From positions 1 to 58,039 of IMG/VR virus record IMGVR_UViG_3300042923_000383: DNA of 58,039 nt. One strand, written 5' to 3'. This DNA is from a virus. Numbering within the stretch: the first letter of the stretch is position 1; each line of letters starts with the position of its first letter. Position numbers and translations under genes: made by a program. Below, one piece after another: positions 29,685-37,788 of this stretch. The notes below the pieces were generated by a model. The model made no database searches. It was not told the DNA's origin and was given only the letters and a program-made list of their open reading frames with translations.

Positions 29685-30020
29685 ATGAAAGTAGAAAGAG
29701 GTTATTTTGCAGTTGAAATATTATCTGGATTATATAAAGTTTTAGCCGTCATAGTATTGCTTATAGGGTTATTTGCTGGATTTACTGGTCATGGTATGGA
29801 GTCTTTTACAGGCTTATTTGGCGGTACAATTGGAGCTATGAGTATATACGCTGTCGGGCAATTGTTGACCATATTTATACATATTGAGGAAAACACTAGG
29901 CGTACAGCTAATTTACTAGATAATACGGAAGAAGAACCAGTCAAAAAAGAAAGCGATTATAGAGAAGGTTTTGGCGATAACGTTAAAAGCACAGATGAAA
30001 CAAATGAGAAAGCCGTCTGA
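29685..30020 (+). CDS. two-pass membrane protein
   Basis: A 111-residue protein with hydrophobic segments about residues 18-34 (YKVLAVIVLLIGLFAGF) and 45-66 (LFGGTIGAMSIYAVGQLLTIFI), then an acidic tail. AAAGGATGTGTGTTGA precedes the ATG. Likely expressed with the repressor unit. The fold recalls small phage and bacterial DUF membrane proteins; function unknown. Confidence 0.6.
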   Translation: MKVERGYFAVEILSGLYKVLAVIVLLIGLFAGFTGHGMESFTGLFGGTIGAMSIYAVGQLLTIFIHIEENTRRTANLLDNTEEEPVKKESDYREGFGDNVKSTDETNEKAV

Positions 30021-30039
30021 ATAAGGAGCTAAATTAAAA

Positions 30040-30177
30040 ATGAAAATCAAACAGCTAATCGAGAGATTACAAGCAATAAAAGATAAAGAACAAGTTGTAA
30101 TAGTTCGAGATTGTGAAGGTTATACAGAAGCAACCGAGGTAGATATTGATAGCGAAGGTCAAGTTTACATTGAATAA
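30040..30177 (+). CDS. small hypothetical protein
   Basis: A 45-residue ORF (MKIKQLIERL start) with a helix and a beta hairpin ending VDIDSEGQVYIE, a common type of mini-domain in phages. AAGGAGCTAAATTAAAA precedes the start. Followed by a terminator. Confidence 0.5.
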   Translation: MKIKQLIERLQAIKDKEQVVIVRDCEGYTEATEVDIDSEGQVYIE

Positions 30178-30194
30178 TTACATATATTGATTAA

Positions 30195-30225
30195 GGCTAA
30201 GAATTAAATTTCTTGGTCTTTTTTT
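30195..30225 (+). terminator. intrinsic terminator
   Basis: GGCTAAGAA-TTAAAT-TTCTTGGTC (nine pairs, two G-U) followed by seven T. It closes the lysogeny-side transcript before the late regulator. Confidence 0.75.
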
Positions 30226-30260
30226 ATACCTAAAATTAATAATTTGGAGCGTGATTACAA

Positions 30261-30437
30261 ATGAAAGTATATGTTGTTACGAAAAATTGGGAATGTGAAT
30301 GTGGCTCTCCACAAGCTGTATTTGGTAATAATAAAAAAGCCGAAGCGTATAAGAAAACAGAAGAATTAGATAATCCACAGGAGTACTGTAAAGATGGTTG
30401 TGTGTGGCTTAATATAGATGAATTTGAAGTACAGTAA
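30261..30437 (+). CDS. small Cys-containing protein
   Basis: A 58-residue protein (MKVYVVTKNWECECG start) with CECG and CKDGC, possibly metal-binding, and a beta-alpha-beta outline. GGAGCGTGATTACAA precedes it; almost the same leader precedes the next gene. Function unknown. Confidence 0.55.
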   Translation: MKVYVVTKNWECECGSPQAVFGNNKKAEAYKKTEELDNPQEYCKDGCVWLNIDEFEVQ

Positions 30438-30463
30438 TATAAAAATAATTGGAGCGTGATTAT

Positions 30464-30943
30464 ATGATTATAGATATTGATAAACAAAACAAAACTGCAA
30501 TGAAATGGATTTTAAACTATTACGAATTTAAACAAGCGTATGCTGAACGATCAGCCCAATTTAGCACTCTAGGAGCGACAAATTATGACGGTATGCCACA
30601 TGGAACGAGCGTTGGAAATCCGTGTGCGAATAAAACTATGACATTACTAGACTTAGAAGAATCTCGTAAATGGATTATGGTTATTGAGAAAGCAGAGCAA
30701 ACATTATCAGAGAAAAGTAGAAAATATCTTGAAATCAGAAGGGATGCTGCAAGTCAAATTAGCAACGGCAAAACAATGGGCAGACCGGGTTGGGTTGATT
30801 ATACCCAAGTTAAGTATGTTGAGTGGTTTAAATATCGTTATGGCAGAGAAATTGATGCACCGACCAAAGGCACAATGACCGAGTGGATGCGTAAAATAAT
30901 GGACGTTACGATCAGAATTGCAATTAAAGATGGTGCGCTATAA
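30464..30943 (+). CDS. ArpU/RinA-like late transcription regulator
   Basis: A 159-residue protein from ATG 30464 behind GGAGCGTGATT. The conserved GATNYDGMPHGTSVGNPCANK, LLDLEESRKWI and LSEKSRKYLEIRRDA segments place it among the sigma-like DUF1492/ArpU phage regulators, although the end (DAPTKGTMTEWMRKIM) is less typical. It lies immediately before the late promoter-like sequence and the large terminase. It is the second such gene of the window, and the likely late activator. Confidence 0.78.
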   Translation: MIIDIDKQNKTAMKWILNYYEFKQAYAERSAQFSTLGATNYDGMPHGTSVGNPCANKTMTLLDLEESRKWIMVIEKAEQTLSEKSRKYLEIRRDAASQISNGKTMGRPGWVDYTQVKYVEWFKYRYGREIDAPTKGTMTEWMRKIMDVTIRIAIKDGAL

Positions 30944-30960
30944 AAAAATACTTTAGCACT

Positions 30961-30991
30961 GTGCCAAAGTAGGCGAAAAACAGGATATAAT
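30961..30991 (+). promoter_or_regulatory. late promoter candidate
   Basis: A tandem purine-rich repeat (GTGCCAAAGT then AGGCGAAAAA, period 10) precedes TATAAT at 30986-30991, with no normal -35 box. That is the form expected for an activator-dependent promoter used by an ArpU-type protein. Confidence 0.5.
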
Positions 30992-31004
30992 AGGATTATC
31001 GAAA

Positions 31005-31033
31005 GTGTGTCAAACAGGACACGCTATTTTTAT
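31005..31033 (+). terminator. leader terminator 1 of late operon
   Basis: GTGTGTC-AAACAG-GACACGC (seven pairs) then TATTTTTAT, starting only about 15 bases after the candidate late -10 box. Confidence 0.7.
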
Positions 31034-31053
31034 ATATAAAATTATAAGTTTTG

Positions 31054-31083
31054 GGCGTTGTACTGAACAACGTCTATTTTTTA
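31054..31083 (+). terminator. leader terminator 2 of late operon
   Basis: GGCGTTGT-ACTGA-ACAACGTC (eight pairs) then TATTTTTTAT, in the untranslated leader of the large terminase. Confidence 0.7.
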
Positions 31084-31107
31084 TGTCGTTTTATAGGTGG
31101 TGGTTTT

Positions 31108-32541
31108 GTGGCGTTAACTAAAGAGCAGGAAATTGAATACTTGTTGCTTTTAGAAGCAGAAGCGAAGAAAAAAGAGATTGATAAGAACTTTAAGCCACAA
31201 CAGGGACCACAAACAGCATTTCTAAATAGTCAAGCTGATATTACAATATTCGGGGGAGCAGCCGGAGGTGGTAAAACCTATGCGTTGCTTTTACGTAGTA
31301 TGCTTAATATTAACGTAAAGGGTTTTACTGCCACTATATTCCGTAGAAATTCAACTCAGATAATGAACGAAGGCGGATTATGGTCAGATGCTTTAAAATT
31401 AATGCCGTTAAAAGGTGCTATTCCTGTAGTTAGCCCAAAGCCAACGATGAAATTTCCTAGTGGAGCACGAATAACTTTCCAACATCTTCAACTGGATAAT
31501 ACTGTATATGATTTTCAAGGTGCCGCTATTGCACTTATAGCATTTGATGAAATGACGCATTTCACCAAGGCTCAGATAATGTATATGCTTTCGAGAAATC
31601 GTAGCGTATGCGGCGTAGTTCCGAAAGTAATTGGCACGTGCAATCCAGACCCTAACAGCTTTGTAGCTGAATTAATTGAGTGGTATATTGACGATGATGG
31701 TTTTCCTGTAAAAGAAAAAAGTGGGATTTTGCGCTACTTTTTAGTTATTGATGATGAATTTAAATGGGGAGATAGCCGTGAAGAATTATCTATTAAATAT
31801 AATACAGACCCTAAACTTATAAAATCGTTTACGTTTATTGCTAGTTCGATATTTGATAATAAAATACTATTAGAGCAAAATCCTGAGTATTTAGCTAACT
31901 TGAATGCACTAAATACAGTAGAAAAAGGACGATTGCTGTATGGAAATTGGCGTGTAAAAGAAAGTGCAGGGATGTATCTTCCTAAAGCCAAGATTGAAAT
32001 AGTTAACCAGATACCCGGTAAAATAAGAAAATTTTGCAGAGCATACGATTTAGCCGCTACAATCCCCACACCAAGTCGACCATCACCAGATGCAACAGCA
32101 GGCCCATTAATGGGTAAATTAGATGATGGTAGATATATAATACTAGATTTATTACATGGAAGATGGACTTCGAATGACGTAAAAAAGAAAGTCCTTGAAA
32201 CCGCTAAGTTTGATAAGAATAAATTCAATAGAGTTATAAATTTCATACCTCAAGATCCAGGCGCTGCTGGTAAGAGCGTCCGCGACGACTTCATTAAGCT
32301 CTTGTCTGGGTATATTGTCCGTTCAAGAAGAATGACGGGAGATAAGGTTACAAGATGTTTACCACTAAGTAGCCAGTGGCAGGCTGGCAATATATTAATG
32401 CTTGCTGGTGACTGGAACGAAATATTGTTAAATGAATGTGATTCATTCCCAGAAGGGAAACATGATGATATAGTCGATGGTCTTAGTGACTGCTTTGAAG
32501 AATTGCAAACAGGCAAGAGCTGGTCAGGATTAATTAGTTAG
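31108..32541 (+). CDS. terminase large subunit
   Basis: A 477-residue protein from GTG 31108 behind TAGGTGGTGG; the longer frame from 31051 runs through a terminator hairpin and is rejected. ATPase: Walker A in FGGAAGGGKTYALLL (about residues 48-62), Walker B in LIAFDEMTH (about 155-163), coupling motif in GTCNPDP. RNase H-like nuclease: ARAYDLAAT, then D residues in ILDLLHGRW and the final HDDIVDGLSD. It packages and cuts concatemeric DNA with the small subunit at 20500. Similar to Terminase_6C proteins of DUF1073 phages. Confidence 0.96.
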   Translation: MALTKEQEIEYLLLLEAEAKKKEIDKNFKPQQGPQTAFLNSQADITIFGGAAGGGKTYALLLRSMLNINVKGFTATIFRRNSTQIMNEGGLWSDALKLMPLKGAIPVVSPKPTMKFPSGARITFQHLQLDNTVYDFQGAAIALIAFDEMTHFTKAQIMYMLSRNRSVCGVVPKVIGTCNPDPNSFVAELIEWYIDDDGFPVKEKSGILRYFLVIDDEFKWGDSREELSIKYNTDPKLIKSFTFIASSIFDNKILLEQNPEYLANLNALNTVEKGRLLYGNWRVKESAGMYLPKAKIEIVNQIPGKIRKFCRAYDLAATIPTPSRPSPDATAGPLMGKLDDGRYIILDLLHGRWTSNDVKKKVLETAKFDKNKFNRVINFIPQDPGAAGKSVRDDFIKLLSGYIVRSRRMTGDKVTRCLPLSSQWQAGNILMLAGDWNEILLNECDSFPEGKHDDIVDGLSDCFEELQTGKSWSGLIS

Positions 32542-32566
32542 ACACTTAAACGGTGTCTATTTTTCA
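32540..32566 (+). terminator. terminator after large terminase
   Basis: AGACAC-TTAAACG-GTGTCT followed by ATTTTTC, overlapping the terminase stop codon. Confidence 0.65.
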
Positions 32567-32590
32567 TTGGCAACAAAGGCAGGTGATAAT

Positions 32591-34003
32591 TTGAAACGAT
32601 ACAAACAAAAGATGAAAACAGACTCAATTCAACAACCAAAATCAACACCAAATAGAATAAGGCAAGACGGATTCGCGAATTCAGTTATTGGGCATCAAAC
32701 AAAGCATGACCCATATTCTAATTTTCTTTTTATGCCATCTATGCGTATGAATGACCATATGTTACAGAATATTTTCATAGATTGTTCCTTGGCTAATAGA
32801 ACAATATCATTACCGGCAGATGAAGCGGTAAAAAATTGGGTGAAAATTCCGCAAGATAAAAACGATAATGCTTTAAGTATGCTTGAAGATTTAAATGCAG
32901 AAATACACTTTGCTGATGCTGTTAGATGGTCAAGACTATTTGGTGGTAGTGGAATATTAATGCTTGTAAATGATGGTCGTATGCTTGATGAACCAATAGA
33001 TGAAACTAATATAAGTAATATTGAGGAACTTCGAGTTTTTGATAAGACACAAATTTGGTGGAACGATGCTGTATTATATGAAGACCCTAGCAATGTAAAG
33101 TACGGAAAACCACAATATTATCAAATAAACCCTATGGATGGATTGCCGTTTATGGTGCATGAAAGCAGGTTATTACTATTTACTGGCGACCCTGTACCGG
33201 ATTATTGGCGATTATCCAATAACGGTTGGGGTAAAAGTTCATTGCAAGGGCTTATCGAAGAATTAACTAATAACCAACACAGTATGAAGCTTGCAATCAC
33301 AGTAATGGAGCGCAAAGGACAAGCCATTCTTAAACTATCGGGACTTACAGATGTTCTTGACCTTGGCGAAGACGGGGATAAAGCAGTAAAAACAAGACTG
33401 GACTTAATAGATATGGCAAGATCAATACTTAATACTATAGCCATTGATGCTGATGATGAGTTCAAAATTGAAAACTTGTCTATCTCTGGTATGGCTGACT
33501 TAATAGATCGTTTTGGCTTTGCATATAGCGCAGTAAGCAATATACCGTTTGTAATTTTATTTGGACATAATCCAAAAGGTTCAGGGCTTGCACAGTCCGG
33601 CGGTACTGATTTAGAAAACTGGTATAACTATGTTAGCCAAATTCAAAAACGCCATATAAAAAATCCATTATCAAGACTTATTCGCCTTTGTATGCTTGCT
33701 AAAAACGGCTTATTTAAAGGTAAACCTATTGAAAATTGGACACTTAAATTTAATCCATTATGGAGCCCTAGTGATAAAGAAGTTGCAGAAGCAAACCAAT
33801 TAGATGCAGATGCTAATTTCAAAAACGCACAAGCTGATTCATTGATGATTACAAACAAAGTTGTCAGCGTAGCAGAGTGCCAACGTAAGGCTGGTTATAC
33901 ACCAGACGAGATAGTTGGTATTAATAAAGAAATTTCAGAGCAACCAGAGCCAACTATAAACAAACCAGATAACAATATTCCTAGCGAAACGGTGATAACT
34001 TGA
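32591..34003 (+). CDS. portal protein, DUF1073 family
   Basis: A 470-residue portal from TTG 32591 behind GGCAGGTGATAAT. The DUF1073 signatures are clear: LANRTISLPADEAVKNWVKI, VRWSRLFGGSGILML, a loop with DPVPDYWRLSN, and NIPFVILFGHNPKGSGLAQSGG, then a charged helical C-terminus. Twelve copies form the ring through which DNA enters the head. An in-frame upstream TTG at 32567 lacks a ribosome site. The stop overlaps a tiny membrane ORF. Confidence 0.95.
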   Translation: MKRYKQKMKTDSIQQPKSTPNRIRQDGFANSVIGHQTKHDPYSNFLFMPSMRMNDHMLQNIFIDCSLANRTISLPADEAVKNWVKIPQDKNDNALSMLEDLNAEIHFADAVRWSRLFGGSGILMLVNDGRMLDEPIDETNISNIEELRVFDKTQIWWNDAVLYEDPSNVKYGKPQYYQINPMDGLPFMVHESRLLLFTGDPVPDYWRLSNNGWGKSSLQGLIEELTNNQHSMKLAITVMERKGQAILKLSGLTDVLDLGEDGDKAVKTRLDLIDMARSILNTIAIDADDEFKIENLSISGMADLIDRFGFAYSAVSNIPFVILFGHNPKGSGLAQSGGTDLENWYNYVSQIQKRHIKNPLSRLIRLCMLAKNGLFKGKPIENWTLKFNPLWSPSDKEVAEANQLDADANFKNAQADSLMITNKVVSVAECQRKAGYTPDEIVGINKEISEQPEPTINKPDNNIPSETVIT

Positions 34004-34092
34004 CCACCGTTGAGTTAACTTCTTGTACTATCCCGATATTGTTATTATTTATCTGGTTGTTATTCTTAGAAAAAGTTTTAGGAAAACGTTAG
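34000..34092 (+). CDS. 30-residue membrane peptide
   Basis: TTG 34000 overlaps the portal stop and follows GGTGATAAC, the same leader as the functional TTG start at 4395. The peptide is polar at first (MTTVELTSCT) and then hydrophobic (IPILLLFIWLLFLEKV) with a basic end: one membrane helix. It fills most of an otherwise empty gap between portal and protease genes. Confidence 0.45.
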   Translation: MTTVELTSCTIPILLLFIWLLFLEKVLGKR

Positions 34093-34143
34093 CCTAGTAC
34101 CATTTTGTTAACTTCAACAATATGGTCGACTAGGTATTTTTTA
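34093..34143 (+). terminator. terminator before the protease/scaffold gene
   Basis: A long imperfect hairpin, CCTAGT with ACTAGG, CCAT with ATGG and TTGTT with AACAA, 15 pairs in all, followed by TATTTTTT. Confidence 0.75.
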
Positions 34144-34169
34144 TGCCCTGTTAGGAGGGAGGTGATAAA

Positions 34170-35309
34170 TTGCAAAGATTTGATACAGTAGAAATTAAAG
34201 CAGTAAAAACAGCCGAAGGATTTATTGAGGATTCACCAATTATAGGGCGTGTTGGAATACTTAAATATACGAATGCAGACGGTAGTGTAAGAAATGAATT
34301 TAGACCACCAGAAGAAGCATTTAAACCAGAATCACTTGCTACTATAAGGGGGAAACCCGTTACTGTTGGTCATCCTGGTTTAGTTAGTGCTAAAAACGTA
34401 ACTAAAGTAAAACCGATTGGCACGGTATTAACCGAAGGTAAACAAGATGGCGATAACATCCGCGCTGATGTGGTGATATATAATCTTGATACCAAAGGCA
34501 GGGAATTGTCATGCGGTTATAATGTTGACCTTGACGAAACCCCGGGTATATATAACGGTATGCCTTATGATGCTGTACAAAGAAATATACGATACAACCA
34601 TCTTGCTGTAGTACCGCGCGGTCGTGCTGGTGATATGGCAAGGCTAAATATGGATGGTGAACAATCAATAGAAGATACAAAACAAGACGAGGGGGAACCA
34701 AGAAAGATGGCAAAATTAAAACTAAAAAATGGAATTGATTACGAAGTACCTGCCGAAGTTGCGGCGGAATTCGATTCTATGTCTAAAGATGCAAAATGTA
34801 ATACAGACAAAATTACAAAAATGGAATCTGCCGCAGTAGAAAAAGATGCCGAAAATGCGAAAAAAATGGATGCTTTAGAGGCTGAACGAGACGGATTGAA
34901 AGACGAAAAAGCAAAGTTTGACGAACAATTAAAAGCGAAAGACAAAGAACACGCCGACAGCATAGATAAGCTGGTAAAAGGACGTGTTTCTTTATTATCT
35001 GTAGCTTCTACTCACAAGGTAGAAAAAGCAGATGAAATGACAGATAAGGATATTAAACTTGCTGTAATTAAAGTGGTTCGCGGTGATTCCGCTGATCTTA
35101 CCGAAAAATCAGATGCTTATATCGATGCAGCTTTTGACTTCTGCAAAGAAGATACTATCCGTAATGATTCTATGGCAGAACAAAGAAAAACGGTAAATAA
35201 TAAAAAAACTAAAGAAAATCGTCAAGATGAAAAAGAAATGACATCACAAGAACGCAGGGATGCAATGGCTGAACGTCTTAAAAATGCTTACAAGGAGGAA
35301 ACGAAATAA
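34170..35309 (+). CDS. DUF2213 head maturation protease fused to scaffold
   Basis: A 379-residue protein from TTG 34170 behind GGAGGTGATAAA. Residues 1-165 are the DUF2213 domain: [35 protein letters not shown] (probable nucleophile Ser/Cys and His region) and [19 protein letters not shown]. The rest is charged coiled coil typical of an assembly scaffold. An internal in-frame ATG at 34707 with GAGGGGG eleven bases upstream could give a separate scaffold protein of 200 residues, as in lambda C/Nu3. It acts in capsid assembly before the DUF2184 capsid gene. Confidence 0.9.
   Translation: MQRFDTVEIKAVKTAEGFIEDSPIIGRVGILKYTNADGSVRNEFRPPEEAFKPESLATIRGKPVTVGHPGLVSAKNVTKVKPIGTVLTEGKQDGDNIRADVVIYNLDTKGRELSCGYNVDLDETPGIYNGMPYDAVQRNIRYNHLAVVPRGRAGDMARLNMDGEQSIEDTKQDEGEPRKMAKLKLKNGIDYEVPAEVAAEFDSMSKDAKCNTDKITKMESAAVEKDAENAKKMDALEAERDGLKDEKAKFDEQLKAKDKEHADSIDKLVKGRVSLLSVASTHKVEKADEMTDKDIKLAVIKVVRGDSADLTEKSDAYIDAAFDFCKEDTIRNDSMAEQRKTVNNKKTKENRQDEKEMTSQERRDAMAERLKNAYKEETK
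34707..35309 (+). CDS. possible internal-start scaffold protein
   Basis: In-frame internal start of the DUF2213 gene: ATG 34707 preceded by GAGGGGG. The product would begin [14 protein letters not shown] and consist of the coiled-coil scaffold part only. Inferred by analogy with protease/scaffold nested genes. Confidence 0.5.
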   Translation: MAKLKLKNGIDYEVPAEVAAEFDSMSKDAKCNTDKITKMESAAVEKDAENAKKMDALEAERDGLKDEKAKFDEQLKAKDKEHADSIDKLVKGRVSLLSVASTHKVEKADEMTDKDIKLAVIKVVRGDSADLTEKSDAYIDAAFDFCKEDTIRNDSMAEQRKTVNNKKTKENRQDEKEMTSQERRDAMAERLKNAYKEETK

Positions 35310-35782
35310 TGCAATTATCTTATGGAATGAACATGAATCCTGCAATTGCAGGTACACTGTACGATATTTCACCACGTACTATTGATTCTTATGTTGCAGA
35401 GGGAACTATTGGACTTGGATTTGGTCTTATTGTTGGAACAGACCCACAAGTACAAGCTAAAGTACCAGCGGCTACATTTTCTACCGGATTTAAAGGAATT
35501 GCTTTAAACCAAGCTAAAGAACAGGCGGCAGATGGAACTGTAACTTATGTAACGAAAGATACTGTTCCTGTACTTCGCAAGGGTCGTGCTTGGGTTCCTT
35601 TTATTAGCGGACAGGCAATAACTGCTGAAACTGCTGCTTATTTAGTATTTTCCGGTGCTGATGCTGGTAAATGGACTAATGCAGCTGGTGCAAGTACAAC
35701 AGCGGTTGCCGTAACTGATGCAAAATTTATCACTTCAAATACATCTACAACTGGCGGCATTGTTGCTGTTGAGTTATCATAA
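35309..35782 (+). CDS. capsid decoration / cement-like structural protein
   Basis: A 157-residue beta-rich protein with Ala/Thr/Gly-rich composition (GTDPQVQAKVPAATFSTGFKGIAL, KGRAWVPFISGQAIT, AKFITSNTSTTGGIVAVEL). Its position between scaffold and capsid genes and its trimer-like beta pattern match DUF2190-type decoration (cement) proteins. It overlaps the scaffold stop by one base (TAATG). Confidence 0.8.
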   Translation: MQLSYGMNMNPAIAGTLYDISPRTIDSYVAEGTIGLGFGLIVGTDPQVQAKVPAATFSTGFKGIALNQAKEQAADGTVTYVTKDTVPVLRKGRAWVPFISGQAITAETAAYLVFSGADAGKWTNAAGASTTAVAVTDAKFITSNTSTTGGIVAVELS

Positions 35783-35797
35783 GGAGGAATCGTATAA

Positions 35798-36787
35798 ATG
35801 CCCGAAGAATTAAGATATGACGAAAAAGATTATAACGCAATTATTTCGACTGGTCGCTTTGATGCGAATGAGTCGATTTTTTTTGCACGTGAACTAGAAA
35901 AAATTAAAGCTAAATCCTATGATGTTTTGTATCCGGAATTTACAGCAATTCAAATTATTCCTGTTTCTACAGATGCTGGTGCTGGTGCTGAAACAATAAC
36001 GTATTATCAATATGATGTAGTGGGGTTCGCTGATATTATCAGTAATTATGCTACAGACTTACCACGTGTTGATTTAGTAGGAAAACCATTTTCTAGCAAG
36101 GTTAAATCAATTGGTACAAGTTATGGTTATTCTATCCAAGACATTCGTGCTGCTCAAATGGCAGGCAAACCACTTGAACAACGTAAAGCCAATGCTGCAC
36201 GTAGAGCCAACGACCAAAAAGTAAATAACATTGCTTATTCTGGCGATGCCGCAAATGGATTAAATGGATTGTTTACGCATCCTAATATTACTAGTTATAC
36301 ATTACCTACCGATGGCACACTAAATGGTGTAACTGCCGGAACTGCTGCTGCTGCAAAATTTATTAATAAAACTCCTGATCAAGTTTTACGTGATTTAACT
36401 GGCATGGTTAATACTGTAATAACTATTACTAAGAAAGTTGAACGTCCAGATACATTAGTTTTACCACATAATGTACACGGTGATATTTCAAGTCGCGCAC
36501 GTACCACTGGAACAGATACGACTATTCTTGAATTTTTCCTTAAAACTAATCCATACATTAAAAACGTTGAAGTCGTACCAGAAGCACAAGGAGCTGGAAC
36601 TGGTGGCGTTGATTTGTGTTTGGTTTATAAAAAAGACCCAGATAAATTAACTCTTGAAATTCCGCAACCATTCGAACAATTCCCTCCACAACCAGAAGGA
36701 TTAGAGTTTGTTACTGCTTGTCATTCTCGTTGCGGCGGTGTAATTATCTATTATCCACTTTCTATCTGCAAATCAGAAGGGTGCTAA
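35798..36787 (+). CDS. major capsid protein, DUF2184
   Basis: A 329-residue HK97-fold capsid of the DUF2184 type: an N-terminal helix with FFARELEKIKAKSYDVLYPE, DAGAGAETITYYQYD, GYSIQDIRAAQMAGKPLEQRKANAA (spine helix), AYSGDAANGLNGLF and the final PQPEGLEFVTACHSRCGGVIIYYP. No separate delta domain stands out, so the scaffold gene supplies it. AAGGAGGAATC is a strong ribosome site; a terminator follows. Confidence 0.95.
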   Translation: MPEELRYDEKDYNAIISTGRFDANESIFFARELEKIKAKSYDVLYPEFTAIQIIPVSTDAGAGAETITYYQYDVVGFADIISNYATDLPRVDLVGKPFSSKVKSIGTSYGYSIQDIRAAQMAGKPLEQRKANAARRANDQKVNNIAYSGDAANGLNGLFTHPNITSYTLPTDGTLNGVTAGTAAAAKFINKTPDQVLRDLTGMVNTVITITKKVERPDTLVLPHNVHGDISSRARTTGTDTTILEFFLKTNPYIKNVEVVPEAQGAGTGGVDLCLVYKKDPDKLTLEIPQPFEQFPPQPEGLEFVTACHSRCGGVIIYYPLSICKSEGC

Positions 36788-36794
36788 TAAAAAC

Positions 36795-36834
36795 AATGGC
36801 TTGTCTTAACCAGCAAGCCATTTTCTATTTTAAT
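36795..36834 (+). terminator. terminator after capsid gene
   Basis: AATGGCTTG-N10-CAAGCCATT, nine perfect pairs, followed by TTCTATTTT. It would lower read-through into connector genes relative to capsid. Confidence 0.8.
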
Positions 36835-36851
36835 TTGAAAGGATTGATATA

Positions 36852-37154
36852 ATGGCTAAATTTGAAAATAAAACTGAGCGAGTTTTAGCTTTTGGAGAAA
36901 AATTCAGCATTCCCGGAGCTGAACCGATTGAATTAACTGATGCAGAGATTAAAATATATTCAGTTGATGCATTGGTTGAGGCAAAACGCTTATCTAAAAT
37001 CATAGAAGAAGTAGTTGTTGATAAAATTGACGTTGATAATATGACCGTTGTACAGCTTAAAGAATATGCCACAACTAATGGTATTGATATTGGAGATGCA
37101 ACCAAAAAAGAAGATATTCTTGCAGTGATTAAAACAGCCGAAGCTACTAAATAA
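36852..37154 (+). CDS. head protein with C-terminal HeH/LEM-like domain
   Basis: A 100-residue protein. Residues 1-55 are a beta-rich start common in head-proximal proteins (FENKTERVLAFGEKFSIPG). Residues 62-98 (MTVVQLKEYATTNGIDIGDATKKEDILAVIK) form a helix-extended-loop-helix (HeH/LEM/SAP-like) domain often found just after phage capsid genes. It may contact DNA or the capsid vertex. Confidence 0.72.
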   Translation: MAKFENKTERVLAFGEKFSIPGAEPIELTDAEIKIYSVDALVEAKRLSKIIEEVVVDKIDVDNMTVVQLKEYATTNGIDIGDATKKEDILAVIKTAEATK

Positions 37155-37165
37155 GGCGGTTAATT

Positions 37166-37438
37166 ATGATAACTGAAAACGATAAAGTTGAATTAAAAGC
37201 GGTAATATCTACGGTTGGAACAGATAATTTTGATATTTCAATTACCGAAATTCTTGTTGATACTAAGTGGCAAAAGCTTAAAGTAGCAAAACCATTAAAT
37301 ATTTTACTTGCCGATTATGATACAACCGTACTAACAGATGAAGAAAAAGCACTAGCTAAGACAGTAATTGCAAAAGTTCTTTCAAGCCTTACTGGTGACG
37401 ATCTTGTCACCGCTACTTCATTAAACTCTAAATTGTAG
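37166..37438 (+). CDS. small structural-region protein
   Basis: A 90-residue acidic protein (MITENDKVELKAV start) ending LSSLTGDDLVTATSLNSKL. It sits between the HeH protein and a connector, so it is probably a minor head or neck component. No family recognised. Confidence 0.55.
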   Translation: MITENDKVELKAVISTVGTDNFDISITEILVDTKWQKLKVAKPLNILLADYDTTVLTDEEKALAKTVIAKVLSSLTGDDLVTATSLNSKL

Positions 37439-37449
37439 GCGGTGATGAT

Positions 37450-37788
37450 ATGACAGAATCAGAAGCATTAATCGCCATAAAAACAGAATGCAAAATTTTA
37501 TCTGATGCGTTAACTGATACTGAATTATTATATTTTTTAAATAAAAACAGTAAAAGCGTTGGTAGCGCATTGGAAAACGATAAGTTGTACAACATGAACC
37601 GTGCTATTTATGAAGCATTATCAAGTGCTATAACCGCGCTGCCTAAAACTTTTAGTCGTGGTGGTGTGTCTAGCACGTTAGCTGATTTAACCGATACGAT
37701 TAAAGATTATAAAGCAAAAGCTAGAATCGGCAATAGTGATTTCCCCGGTGTTGGGATTGGGGTGATTATTCGTGATATTTCCAATTAA
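37450..37788 (+). CDS. head-tail connector-like protein
   Basis: A 112-residue helical protein with the outline of gp6-like head-tail adaptors: four helices, SVGSALENDKLYN loop, and a Gly-rich C-terminus (GVGIGVI). Position after capsid genes and before the stopper-like ORF supports this. It overlaps the next gene by 17 bases. Confidence 0.65.
   Translation: MTESEALIAIKTECKILSDALTDTELLYFLNKNSKSVGSALENDKLYNMNRAIYEALSSAITALPKTFSRGGVSSTLADLTDTIKDYKAKARIGNSDFPGVGIGVIIRDISN

Noticed and set aside
31051-31107. Upstream start for the large terminase
   Set aside because: The extra codons come from a terminator hairpin; GTG 31108 has a proper ribosome site and matches family length.
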